The notes under the pieces were generated by a model, which was given only the letters and a program-made list of their open reading frames with translations, did no database searches and was not told where the DNA came from. A DNA stretch of 64,000 bases, taken from assembly GCA_946406115.1 (NCBI GenBank), contig OX291557.1:14602501-14666500 (forward strand), in the 5' to 3' direction. Below are positions 55,051 through 64,000 of the stretch, piece by piece. Position 1 is the first letter of the stretch. Every line of letters begins with the position of its first letter. Source of the stretch: Apoda limacodes. Its lineage: Eukaryota > Arthropoda > Insecta > Lepidoptera > Limacodidae. The translations under genes were made by a program, and so were the position numbers.

Positions 55051-55239
55051 TGAACGAAACTTGTTTTTACCCGTCTACGCCTGAAAAAGAGTTATTTGTT
55101 GAACGTATGTATGTATGAATGTATATCTTTGGCACGCTCTGTAGCCTAACTGAACGGCTAGATCTTAGCTTGAGAGGAGTCTTTAGATTCATCTCATTAG
55201 TAAGAGTGACGCTGGGAATATGAAATTCTTAAAAAATCA

Positions 55240-55500
55240 AAATGGCGTATTTTATGCGCTTTAATGTGCGGGCTAAATTTTTTTTTTAGAAGATCCTTGA
55301 GTTGGGTATCAAAATAAAGGGCTTTAGAAAGCGAATACAAAAATATATAACACTAATGATAAAATAGTCCAGGGCCAGTAAAAATCAATTGGAAAAAATA
55401 ACGCTTGTGAATAATAATAAATAATTGAATAGATAAAAAACCCGAAACAAAGACATTAAGAACTAAACAGAAATTAAAATATACCAAATATTTCTATGAA
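55240..55500 (+). repeat. Dispersed repeat, paralogue of 34960-35290
   Basis: TTATGCGCTTTAATGTGCGG, GCTAAATTTTTTTTTTAGA, CTTGAGTTGGGTATCAA and AGACATTAAGAACTAAACAG are in the same order and orientation as the earlier copy. Confidence 0.65.
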
Positions 55501-55639
55501 CTAGGCACAGCTGCGGGTTCAAAACTTCATTACGAATCCAATAAGCCCTCACTCCACTCATATTTTCCCTCCATCCATTAGGATTACCTGCTGAAATCCC
55601 CTGGGGGAAACATTTGGATTTTTTACTTCTAGTACTTCT

Positions 55640-56180
55640 TAAGGGAACCCAACCAGAGGGTTCTACGGGTCACTCTTGCTAAGCCTATGTTCTTTATCTG
55701 TCTGTATATCTGTCCCACCTTTCTAAGGCTTTGTCTTTTCAACCAAAACAAGTTCAACTGGTAAAACATGCACCAAAAATTATCGAACTCTAAAATGAAA
55801 TAGGTAATACTGCTAAGTACCTACATATCAGTTACAAGTCTAATATAAATAAGTTTGTTAAAAGTTATTGATATTATTAGCTTCGAGTATGTTAAGTAAC
55901 AATAGGTGGCGCTGTAGCCAAGTTATTAAAAAAATCTACCTATATATTTAATGGTTAAAAAAGACTAAATTTCACAAAACTAATATTTTGGGAAATTAAG
56001 AAAAACATAAAATTTGCGTACGATCGGTAACGCACACTCAGTTGAGTTGTTATGAAATCTGGCCAGTTTTAAATTTGACGATTCGTGAATTTAATGCCAA
56101 AATTAAATGTACGTTAAGAAAGAAACCAAGGGTTCCGTACCATCAGATAATGCCCGAGTCTGACTCGCACTTGACCAGAT
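55640..56180 (+). repeat. GGTTCCGTACC-family, degraded copy
   Basis: Starts AAGGGAACCCAACCAGAGGG and has TCTGTCTGTATATCTGTCCC. Ends AAGGGTTCCGTACCATCAGA and GAGTCTGACTCGCACTTGAC. The interior is largely unlike the other copies. Confidence 0.45.
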
Positions 56181-56919
56181 TTTGTTATTTATTATGTTAC
56201 AATAGAACTTATACTGTAATCGTTTGAGGTTTCAAGCTTGTATGTGTTACCGTTTTTTAAGATATTTGGTTCAACAGACCTCTTTATGACAAAAGTGTCT
56301 ATAAAAGATGGATGGAGACAAAAATTCTAACATTTTTGCATTCACATTTATTCTATATCTGTTTTTTTTTATAAAAAACATAATTTCAGAACGGACCCCT
56401 TACTACCTCCAAGAGAATTGAGATCTTTGGTAGCGATATCACCAGATTAGTGACGTCAAGATAGTGATATACAAATCGGTTGATATTAACCTATCCCGGA
56501 CCTCAAAACGTTGAAAATTAATTGGTACTAAGATTTTCATATTTGTAATTATCAATGTTTTTGTCGCTTGTAACCTTTCTATCTCTATCTACCTACATAC
56601 AGAATAAATGTATAGGTAAATACGTGTATGTTAAAAATGTTTTTTACTTCTCATAGATTCTTTTGTCATGAAGTGATCTCCTGAGGCATAAATTAAAAAA
56701 AAAAACTAATATGGCACCTTCCACCAACCAATACCCCATCTACCGCTCTTTCGTGCCTTGGTGTTGAAAACTTAAAATTCTCATGAGGTCTCCAAGGAAT
56801 ATTAATGAAAACATTTTATACTCCACCTTTTGCATGGCAAAATAAGTTTTTGAACTACGCCATATTAACACGTATTCCGTAAAAAAATTGTTAGATCTTA
56901 AAGATAGAGATCTCTAAAC

Positions 56920-57005
56920 AGGCAGGCAGACAGGTGGACAGACAGTTAGCGTATGTTTACTAAGGATTATATTGGCTCCGTTGACACCCTTAGGGTACAG
57001 AACTT
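56920..57005 (-). repeat. GGTTCCGTACC-family 5' fragment, reverse
   Basis: GGCAGGCAGACAGGTGGACA, TTACTAAGGATTATATTGGC and CCGTTGACACCCTTAGGGTA form the reversed 5' end. Confidence 0.5.
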
Positions 57006-57182
57006 TAAAAATCTGTCTTGGTTTTATTTGAACCGCAGCTGCCAGAGGTTGTTTTAGGAATTTCCGTACTACCCCACAGTAATTTTAATCTTAATGCTCC
57101 TCCTAATTTTAAAATTATCTCCGTTAATCTTCGGTATTGATTCGACTGATGTAGTTGGAAACGTAAAAATTCCAATATATCC

Positions 57183-57880
57183 TACTAGGTTTTGCCCGCG
57201 GCTTCACCCGCCCAAAATTAATTATCGGTGTAGGATTTCAAAGGCAACTCTTGACGTTTTCAAATAGCCTGTTTTGTCAATTATGACAGCTAGACCCAAA
57301 TTAGAAAGTGCAAGGCGATTACTTACCTTAGGGTTGTATTTTTGTACCTACATGGACCACATCTGTCTGTCCTAATGTTTTTTAAGAGGACCTAAGGAGC
57401 CCTAAATTACAGCTAGTAAATAAAAGAGGACATAAAAAGTAGGGACAGGATCTAACTTAAAACAATAAATATAAAGTAGAAATGGTCAAAAACTATGTAA
57501 GAAATTTCTTGGTCCAAAATTGAAAACAACTGACACAAGCACTTTACTTATTTACAAAGTAATGTATATTACAACGCAATACTAATCTTATAAGCGTACA
57601 ATTTTAAAACACAAAAAAAAACTCAACATATTGTCTTAGGTTAATAATATGTGAGTGTAATGACCTAACCATAGAGTAATGCCTCTAGGTTGCGGTCCGA
57701 TGCGTGCGTAAGGGGGTCCTGATAGCAACGGTATAAAACATAGCCTCTGTCCTTTCCCGGGACTCATACTACATCCATACCAAATTTTATTAAAATTGGT
57801 TCAGCGGTTTAAGCGTGAAGAGGTAACCGATAGGCAGACAGAGTAATTACTTCCGCATTTATAATATTAGTATAGATGAT
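57183..57880 (-). repeat. ...AAAAGCTAGT-family element, reverse, interrupted
   Basis: The 3' end, ACTAGGTTTTGCCCGCGGCT plus TCACCCGCCC at 57185, is separated from the 5' part (CATAGCCTCTGTCCTTTCCC, TTGGTTCAGCGGTTTAAGCG, TTCCGCATTTATAATATTAG, about 57735-57875) by about 450 bp of unrelated sequence. Confidence 0.55.
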
Positions 57881-58485
57881 GGCGGATTTCGAAAAAAATT
57901 AAAATTTAAATCACAAAACTGAAAAATTAAATGTGTTTTTGTTGCTCTATCTCACAAACGGTATCACGTACAAGATTCAATCTTAACATTTTTGTGCTAG
58001 TACGGAAACTTCGGTGAACGAGTCCGACTCTCACTTGCCCTGTTTTCGATATTTAAATTACATAATTCTTAAAGTTTTTATTACAAAAACGTACACATTT
58101 TCCTATAAATACCTAATTCATCTATTATCATAAGCCTTCTGCAAGTCTTTCTTACTTTGCCAAACTTTAAAATAGTGCTGACATTCTTCGAAGTTCGTTT
58201 AGCTCGTAACAACTTTTTTACGTATATAACTCGATTATTAATATTATTTTCTGATCATTATGGTTTTTAAATTAATCCTTGATCAGTTTTAAACAAAAAA
58301 AAAATGCTTTACTGACGATGAATACCAAATGTAAAGAATGGCAAATCAAATAAGACACTCAAATAAGGAGCTTAGTGACAGTTTGCGATAAGCTCACTGA
58401 AGTATAAAGCTCGACTATCTTAGCAAAAGTTGTCCACTCATGGCCAACAGCGTCTTCCGGCATCGCCTATCATCTTTGTCTCCAG

Positions 58486-58523
58486 TATAAAAGGCCGATT
58501 GCAAATATGAAATTGCATCAGTC
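58486..58523 (+). promoter_or_regulatory. Core promoter of the 58561 gene
   Basis: TATAAAAG (58486-58493) and initiator GCATCAGTC with its A at 58520, 34 bp away. The leader is base-for-base nearly the same as in the 54068 gene, including ACACAGACC. Confidence 0.85.
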
Positions 58524-58560
58524 TTTTTAAGTGCAAATACTTACACAGACCTCTTCAAAA

Positions 58561-58953
58561 ATGATGAAGCTGGCGGTGTTATCTTGCCTTTTTGCCGCAG
58601 CATCAGCAGGTTTACTGGCACCCCTGCCATATGCCGCATTCCTGTCGCCTTATAACTACCGTGGCCCATTGTCACTGGCTCCTGGTCAACCAGCTAACGT
58701 TTTGGGTGCTGATGGCAGGCCTCTTGATACCTTGGAAGTAAACTTGGATCGTTCAGCTCATCTTACAGCTAAGGCTTTGGACGGAGGCATCCACTTGTTA
58801 AAGAAACGCTCAATTGCTTCAGTGTTTACCGCCCCAGTTGCTCGTGTGGCCCCATTCATCGCCAGTCCAGCTCCGATCACCTACCATGCTCCCATCACCA
58901 CAGCTCACGTTGCCCCCATCACATACACATCCTATGCTCGTGCTCTGTTCTAA
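58561..58953 (+). CDS. Small cuticular protein (130 aa), tandem copy 2
   Basis: Same architecture as the gene at 54068: signal peptide (MMKLAVLSCLFAAASA), GLLAPLPYAAFLSPYNY, DTLEVNLDRSAHLTAKAL, HLLKKRS and a tail of PIT repeats ending YARALF. Seven substitutions separate the two, mostly conservative (V/A, L/F, V/A, V/I, H/R, L/F, I/V). Synonymous changes are scattered along the gene and the promoter is also conserved, so the duplication unit includes at least about 180 bp upstream. Single exon; the start is the first of two ATGs immediately after the shared leader. Confidence 0.88.
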   Translation: MMKLAVLSCLFAAASAGLLAPLPYAAFLSPYNYRGPLSLAPGQPANVLGADGRPLDTLEVNLDRSAHLTAKALDGGIHLLKKRSIASVFTAPVARVAPFIASPAPITYHAPITTAHVAPITYTSYARALF

Positions 58954-58999
58954 GAAGATTCTGAAAAACAATGGATAACTGAAAGATTTTTATTAAACG

Positions 59000-59005
59000 A
59001 ATAAA
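59000..59005 (+). terminator. Poly(A) signal AATAAA
   Basis: AATAAA in ACGAATAAAATG, 46 bases past the stop. The aligned hexamer in the 54068 gene is AATAGA. Confidence 0.7.
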
Positions 59006-59529
59006 ATGTGTGAGATTTGTTATTTTTCATCACACGTACTCGCAAACTGTGTCATTACGTGGTGGTAAAGTGGGTGCTAAGACCTTAATTACTCCCACGG
59101 GCTTTTCCTATGTATTTTTTTCTTTCTATACTTCACGAACTGTTTTATCTATTCTATCAAGTATGTACAAAAGCCCCATCTGAATTTTAAGATATAAACT
59201 GCGTCAAGCGAGCAACATTTAAATTTAAAGTGCAACATTTTTTTCATTCAATTCAATCAAAACTACAGTCGCTATATTTAAAAGGTGTGAACTAACAACG
59301 ACACGAGCGACCAAAAAGTTTTTTATTCATAAATTCTCTAGATACTGCTACATGGCTAAACTTCTGTTCCCACTATTTTTATTTTCTTGAGTCTCTTAAT
59401 GCAGAAGAAAAATAAAAACTTTCTACCAAAAAAAAAGTAATTATTTTTACCTTTTTAGTGCATCTTTTTGAAGCTGGTGGTTTTTTTATTTTTAAGTTTT
59501 TATATTTGATTTTGAGTGACGAATTGCTT

Positions 59530-60035
59530 TTTAGGGTTCCGTTCCCCAAGGGTAATTAGGAATCCTATTACTAAGGCTCCGCTGTCCATCCGTACGTCCG
59601 TCCGTCTGTCACCAAGCTGCATCTCATGAACCGTGATAGTTAGACAGTTGAAATTTTCACAGAAGATGTATTTCTGTTGCCGCTATAACAACAAATAATA
59701 AAAAATAGCATGAAATAAATATTTAAGGGGGCTCCCATACAACAATTTATAATAATTAATTTTAATAATAATTATAATAATTTTTTTGCTCGATTTGGCT
59801 GGTCTGGTTATTTAGTTAATAAGGTGCTTCATACGCCTAAACCCCGTAATGGGACCTTGCGCGTGTGAGGGGTTAAAATATGCACAGAATATTTAGTTAT
59901 ATAGTGACTTTAAAAATCAATTATTAAATTAAAATAAAACAAATATTCCCATAAAACAAAAGTGATTTTTTTGCCATTTTTATAGATTGTACGGAACCCT
60001 TCGTGCGCGAGTCCGACTCGCACTTGGCCGATTTT
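59530..60035 (+). repeat. GGTTCCGTACC-family repeat with internal insertion
   Basis: GCTTTTTAGGGTTCCGTTCC, CCTATTACTAAGGCTCCGCT, GTCCGTCCGTCTGTCACCAA, AGATGTATTTCTGTTGCCGC, GGGGGCTCCCATACAACAA and the end GTACGGAACCCTTCGTGCGC plus CACTTGGCCGATTTTTT. About 80 bp near 59800-59875 (TGGTCTGGTTATTTAGTTAA...GCGCGTGTGAGGGG) are absent from the other copies. Confidence 0.75.
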
Positions 60036-60275
60036 TTTTTTTCTCGTACACTAAAAGCATCCATTCTTGTAACAAAAATTTTAACAATCATCAAAATAAA
60101 AGGAAACACCGCCAGATATTGTTTATGCGGCTCAAGAAATAAATTTGAACCTGTTACCACTGAAGCCAAACGACAAGTAGGTAGGTACTTAAGCGCATAT
60201 GCTAGTTTATTACTTGGAGAAAAAAGAAGAAAACGGGTTCGATTTAAGAGAATGTTCTATTAGTTTACTTTAATC

Positions 60276-60570
60276 CATGCTAATATTATGAATGCGAAAG
60301 AAACTCTGTTACCACTTCACGCTTAAACCGCTGAAGCGATCTAGATGAAATTTGGTACGGAGATAGTTAAAGTCCCGAGGAAAGAACATTTATCCCGAAC
60401 AATTTAAAAGTTCCCGTGGGAATAACTATTGCCAAACTTAAACAAACTATAGCTACAGCTAGGTAAAGCTTGCTGTAGCAAAGTTCATTAGTATAGTAAA
60501 GGATATGCCGTAGAAATTCCACGCCGATACCTGAATTCAAGGCGGGCGGAGCCGCCGGAAACATCTAGTA
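60276..60570 (+). repeat. ...AAAAGCTAGT-family repeat, near full length
   Basis: CATGCTAATATTATGAATGC, TTCACGCTTAAACCGCTGAA, GATGAAATTTGGTACGGAGA, TAAAGCTTGCTGTAGCAAAG, CACGCCGATACCTGAATTCA and GGCGGGCGGAGCCGCCGG. Confidence 0.75.
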
Positions 60571-60687
60571 CAATGTTAATGTTTAGGCAAATACCAACAT
60601 AGTTTCAATCAACCCAGGTAATATTGTAAATTATCCTAATTTCTAACACATGTAAATAATACCCTGATAAAGTGTGCTGGTACCGCT

Positions 60688-60955
60688 TTTTAGGGTTCCG
60701 TACCCAGAGGGTGCCAACGGAGCCCTATTATTAAGACTACGCTGTCTGTATGTCTGTCGGTTGGTCCGACCATTAAAAGGCTCTTTTAAGGTCTAAAGAC
60801 TATTATATGTTCTTTTGGACCGAAATAGGTAGAAGCCTGAATTTTTCACAGAATATGTGTTATAATGGGGGAATATCTAACAAATAATAAAAAATTTAAA
60901 AAGGGGCTTCATACAAGGAACTCATCCAACTCGCACTTGGCTTTTTTTTTAGAAC
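60688..60955 (+). repeat. GGTTCCGTACC-family repeat, short third variant
   Basis: CTTTTTAGGGTTCCGTACCC, AGAGGGTGCCAACGGAGCCC, TGTCTGTATGTCTGTCGGTT, TTTTTCACAGAATATGTGTT and the end AACTCGCACTTGGCTTTTTT. The interior is compact and differs from the first two subtypes. Confidence 0.65.
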
Positions 60956-61454
60956 TTCAGTTTGTTAATAACTTTTACTATTGCTTATCTTTAACTTTAG
61001 TACATTTTTCTATGAGTCATTAAGAATCAAAGCCCTATTAAGCCTACGCGCCGTCTGTCTGTCCGTCTGACCTCTTTCTTATAAACCAAAGTAGGCAAAT
61101 TGCTGTGCATTTCCACAAAATGCCTCATTACAGCGGACATCGCATTTGCATGTTTGTAAATCATCCAAAGAAATTATACGAATATTCGACATTAACCTTA
61201 ATTTAATTTTCTAATGTTATATGTCATGTAAATGAACCCTAAGAAAAAATAGAGAAAGATGGAGTTTGTATAATCCCAAAGGAGTCCTACTGCCATAATG
61301 CTCTTCTTCCGTCATGTCTTAGGATTACTGTTTCAACTTTAAATTAAACAGAAACTTACAACTTACACAGCTTTGTTATAAACATATAAGTATTTAGATC
61401 TACGTCTCACGCAAATATCCAATTTTCCGCTCTTATTAAAGTGAGATTTTGCTA

Positions 61455-61855
61455 AACTCAAACTCAAATCAAACTTTATTCAAGTAGGTTTCTAAGAACA
61501 CTTATGAATCGTCAATACAATGCAAACAATGTTTATTTCTGCCAAAAAGAGCTGGCAAGAAGTTCCATTCAAAGAAGTAATACAATACTTTGATAATTAG
61601 CTAAAGAGTATACAATATGTACCAATACAATAGGTAATAAAAAATAAGTAAGTAAGCTACTAAAAACAAAGTCAAACATGTCAATTTCTTTTTTGTTTTT
61701 ATGTAGCATAGGGGGCGCACCATGACAAGTATCGTTAATCGTGTGAAGGAATTTAGATATTTAAGAGAATTCCGATATTTAATGGTACTAGTGGCATTAG
61801 CGCCATCATAATTATATTTTTGGACAATCATATGTACATACATATATTAACATAT
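61455..61855 (+). repeat. Dispersed repeat, second copy of the intron-2 repeat
   Basis: CAAACTCAAATCAAACTTTA, TTCAAGTAGGTTTCTAAGAA, AATCGTCAATACAATGCAAA, GAGCTGGCAAGAAGTTCC, GTATACAATATGTACC and AGCTACTAAAAACAAAGTC match 15557-15920 in order. Confidence 0.7.
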
Positions 61856-61894
61856 ACTTAAAATTATCCATACTATCCATGAATATAATATAAT

Positions 61895-62990
61895 AATAAA
61901 TTTTATAAATTCGAAAGTAAATCTGTCTGTTACCTTTTCATGGTGAAACCACTGCACCGATCAAGATGAAATTTGGCATGCAGATAGTTTTGAGTCCCAG
62001 AAAAGGACATAAGCTACTTGAAAACGTCAAGTATTATTCGTTTAGTAATTGAGGAGTTGCCGTTGAAATCCTACACCGATGACCGAATACTAAGAATTCA
62101 AAGAAGTTTGCAAGAGCAGACCAGCCTCCACAGCGGCACCCGTTCACAAATATGACACATGAATCAGCCATCGCTTCGCTCAACCATGTTTTACGGAACG
62201 TAACGACCCGACGCACATGCCACCACCTCAGAGACTTTGAGAGAACATGACACACTCAAGCAACTCCAATAAAACTTCGATTGTATTAGTTACAATGTGG
62301 GTAGTAAAAGAACGAAATATAAATCTGATTCATATTGAGATTTACACACACAAGTTTACATTTAACATTACAGGGCGAACACACGTACTCTGAACTTAAA
62401 ACTGATTTATATTAAAACACGGTGTATCAAAAATTGATACTACTAGAAAAAATATACATATATGTATAAACTTACATAGGTACAAGTATAATAATATAAT
62501 AAATATAGTATTAATAACCCGCTGCCTTCCACCATCGGCCCAGCGCCAGAGAGGCTCCAAATTCGAGAGGGTGCATCACACAAACGTGCACACATACCCA
62601 TATGCATGCACATACTCGCAGACGTTGTATATCATGAAGTAGCCCAGCTCCCACACAACAGTCCGGCGACAAATACACAGCATTTAACGTACTGTCATTT
62701 CGGAAATAAGCCTAAGGGAAGAAGAAGTGACAAGAAACTTCCCGGGTGTACACCTGTTACCATCAATCACGCAGGAACCAGGCCAACCGAATACACAAAA
62801 TCTACGTAAATATGTGTAAACACACATACCTGTACACGTCTATGCGCCACACCCCGCCCATCCAGAACCCTCACCCATTTTTAGACCCCTCCCACCCATT
62901 TTTATCTCACGTAATTAATGGATGTTTTTTTTTAATTTAAAAAAGAGCCGAATACCGCGTAGGTGGAGCCGCGGGGAAAAAGCTAGTTAT
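61895..62990 (+). repeat. ...AAAAGCTAGT-family element split by an 857-bp insertion with 8-bp target duplication
   Basis: The element runs from TTATAAATTCGAAAGTAAAT through AAATTTGGCATGCAGATAG and AAAGGACATAAGCTACTTG to CACCGATGACCGAATAC (62090). It resumes at CCGAATACCGCGTAGGTGGA (62948) and ends GGGGAAAAAGCTAGTTA. CCGAATAC is present on both sides of the break (62083-62090 and 62948-62955). Confidence 0.75.
62091..62947. mobile_element. Unclassified 857-bp insertion
   Basis: Bounded by the CCGAATAC duplication. It begins TAAGAATTCAAAGAAG and ends in T/A-rich sequence (GTTTTTTTTTAATTTAAAAA). No terminal inverted repeats are evident. The interior is unusually GC-rich for the window (CCATCGGCCCAGCGCCAGAG; CCACACCCCGCCCATCCAGA). 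Open frames at 62034(-), 62606 and 62746 show no recognised domain. Confidence 0.6.
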
Positions 62991-63204
62991 ATATATCAAA
63001 AGTTTTTTTCTGAAGATGAGTCAAATCCAATTTATTCATGGACTATTTTACAAATATTTGTCCATTGTTCCGTGTAAGTCTGACATAAACGGTTATTATG
63101 TATAATGTAGTTTATTGTATTAGAGACATAGCTATTATTTTATTGGAATTTCTTTATCATCTTTTAATGTAAAAGGTCACCAGAGGGCTCCAAACTTAAT
63201 GTTT

Positions 63205-63545
63205 CAAAGTCAAAGTTATTTTTTTTAATTCAAATTAGGTTTTTACAAACACTTTTAAATCGTCAAAAACTAGTTTTTGAAATCCGGTTCACAATGATGT
63301 TGTTTTCTACCGAAAAGAATCCGGCAAGAAACTCGGCGGCTTTAACTTTAACGGCTATAGGGCACCAAAATGTAAATAAAGCATTGTAAAATGATTAATC
63401 TAAAACCAACTAAAAAAGTGAGGCCCATATTTCGTCCTGTGTTATACGCCCCACTGCAGCACCACAGAATGAGGCTTAGGTCATAGTCCACCCCGCTGGT
63501 CTAGTGTGAGTTGACGAACGGTTTCTAGGTAGAGGCCACTCACCT
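63205..63545 (+). repeat. Retroelement-like fragment(s)
   Basis: TTCAAATTAGGTTTTTACAA, CACTTTTAAATCGTCAAAAA, GAATCCGGCAAGAAACTCGG and, after 63430, GGTCATAGTCCACCCCGCTG and GTCTAGTGTGAGTTGACGAA resemble common lepidopteran LINE 3' wording. Identification is from memory. Confidence 0.5.
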
Positions 63546-63862
63546 GTTAAAGTTCAAAAATCAGAAAAAACAATTATTAAATAAGTATACTTGTAATGAG
63601 TCAATCATATTGTGTCATTACCAAAATTTATTTAAACATGTTGACAAATCTTATAACAATTATGCTCAAATTACAAGGTTGCGTAGCAGGAATGGACATA
63701 ACAAAATTAATAAAGTCCCTTATTTCTACAACGCTATCTTAAAAACAGTAACATGTTCCAACGTTCCAAATCGCAAACAAATACCGAAATAATAATAATA
63801 ATGAAACACAGAAATTTGAAATAGGTAACTCTCTTTATACACATATATTAATTACAGTGCAA

Positions 63863-63868
63863 TTTATT
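63863..63868 (-). terminator. Poly(A) signal AATAAA (minus strand)
   Basis: TTTATT on the plus strand, 31 bases beyond the stop of the gene at the right edge. Confidence 0.65.
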
Positions 63869-63899
63869 AAATCTAAATATGAACTATTTACATGGTACT

Positions 63900-64000
63900 T
63901 CACCAAATGTGCCCCAACGCTCCGTGTCCCACTCCAAAAGCAGCCACATGTGGGACAGCCAAGGGTGCGATAGGAGCATGAACACCCCAGGGCACAGCTG
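63900..64000 (-). CDS. Cuticular protein, C-terminal end (gene partial at right edge)
   Basis: On the minus strand the sequence enters the window in frame and reads AVPWGVHAPIAPLAVPHVAA, then FGVGHGALGHIW and TGA (63900-63902). The Ala/Pro/Val/Gly/His composition and the final Trp match the other cuticular proteins of this window. About 32 codons are visible, so length, start and introns are unknown. The frame was chosen because the other two minus-strand frames give Cys/Trp/Leu-rich, non-cuticle-like peptides. Confidence 0.75.
   Translation of the reverse strand, partial: AVPWGVHAPIAPLAVPHVAAFGVGHGALGHIW

Larger units (their letters stand above)
54505..58485. other. Spacer between the tandem copies; repeats only
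   Basis: About 4 kb with an RTE relic, dispersed repeats and a ...AAAAGCTAGT-family element, listed separately. A small frame at 56042-56227 ends in repeat sequence. 56200-56900 and 57900-58320 are AT-rich without identifiable content, apart from a GGTTCCGTACC 3' end near 58000-58040 (GTACGGAAACTTCGGTG). Confidence 0.5.
59006..63862. other. Intergenic (4.9 kb), repeat-rich; no gene recognised
   Basis: The identifiable repeats are listed separately. GGTGTGAACTAACAACGACA and CGAGCGACCA near 59285 echo a stretch near 18400 (GGTGTGAACTTACACGACAC). A right-end fragment TTTTTAGTGCATCTTTTTGA lies near 59455. 60960-61440 and 63550-63860 hold nothing I can identify. Confidence 0.5.

Noticed and set aside
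1..64000. CRISPR arrays, rRNA, tRNA, bacterial operons or an intact transposase
   Set aside because: None seen; the repeats are dispersed or tandem transposable-element pieces without regular spacers, and signals are eukaryotic (TATA, introns, AATAAA).

Overview
This is an AT-rich animal (insect) nuclear window that reads as a lepidopteran cuticular-protein gene cluster set in very repeat-rich DNA. The evidence is ten short, secreted, Ala/Pro/Val- or His-rich proteins with TATA promoters, terminal AATAAA/ATTAAA signals and spliceosomal introns in the oldest-looking members, together with interspersed repeats typical of moth and butterfly genomes: the GGTTCCGTACC family, the family ending GCGGGCAAAAGCTAGT, RTE and R1/jockey-like LINE 3' ends, and a Penelope-like relic. 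No species can be named from the sequence alone.

Layout. 1555-1832 (+) is the last exon of an Ala-rich cuticular protein whose start lies left of the window. 6513-16265 (+) is a three-exon gene with a 12-nt coding first exon, an 8.75-kb first intron full of repeats, and two small downstream exons. 22251-22847 (+) and 28792-29406 (-) are almost identical, convergent, inverted copies. 36549-37049 (+) is a relative sharing their DTPEVVAARAAHFQA motif. 40016-40498 (-) is His-rich. 47169-47819 (-) has three H-(L/F)-IKKRS units about 50 residues apart. 54068-54460 and 58561-58953 (+) are tandem duplicates with conserved promoters. 63900-64000 (-) is the tail of another such gene running off the right edge.

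How the genes relate. None carries a Rebers-Riddiford chitin-binding consensus that I can see. Recurrent elements are a signal peptide, SHQSRVD..SSPAVV (retinin/CPLCA-like), DTPEVxxARAAH, a (K)KRS dibasic site and, in several, a C-terminal Trp. The seven intact single-exon genes share a rigid promoter layout: TATA box, then an (A/G)TCA(G/A)T initiator 33-34 bp downstream. In four of them CACAGACCAC ends exactly one base before the ATG. This points to one family spread by local duplication, inversion and probably gene conversion, and perhaps co-regulated during cuticle deposition (inference).

The rest is repeats: nested MITEs, foldback elements, a LINE with a clear 12-bp target-site duplication, a decayed Penelope-like retroelement (reverse transcriptase plus GIY-YIG remnants), a 510-bp tandem duplication with no difference seen by eye, and a 44-bp palindrome flanked by 8-bp direct repeats. 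I see no rRNA, tRNA, CRISPR or bacterial-type operon. Repeat family boundaries are estimates by eye.
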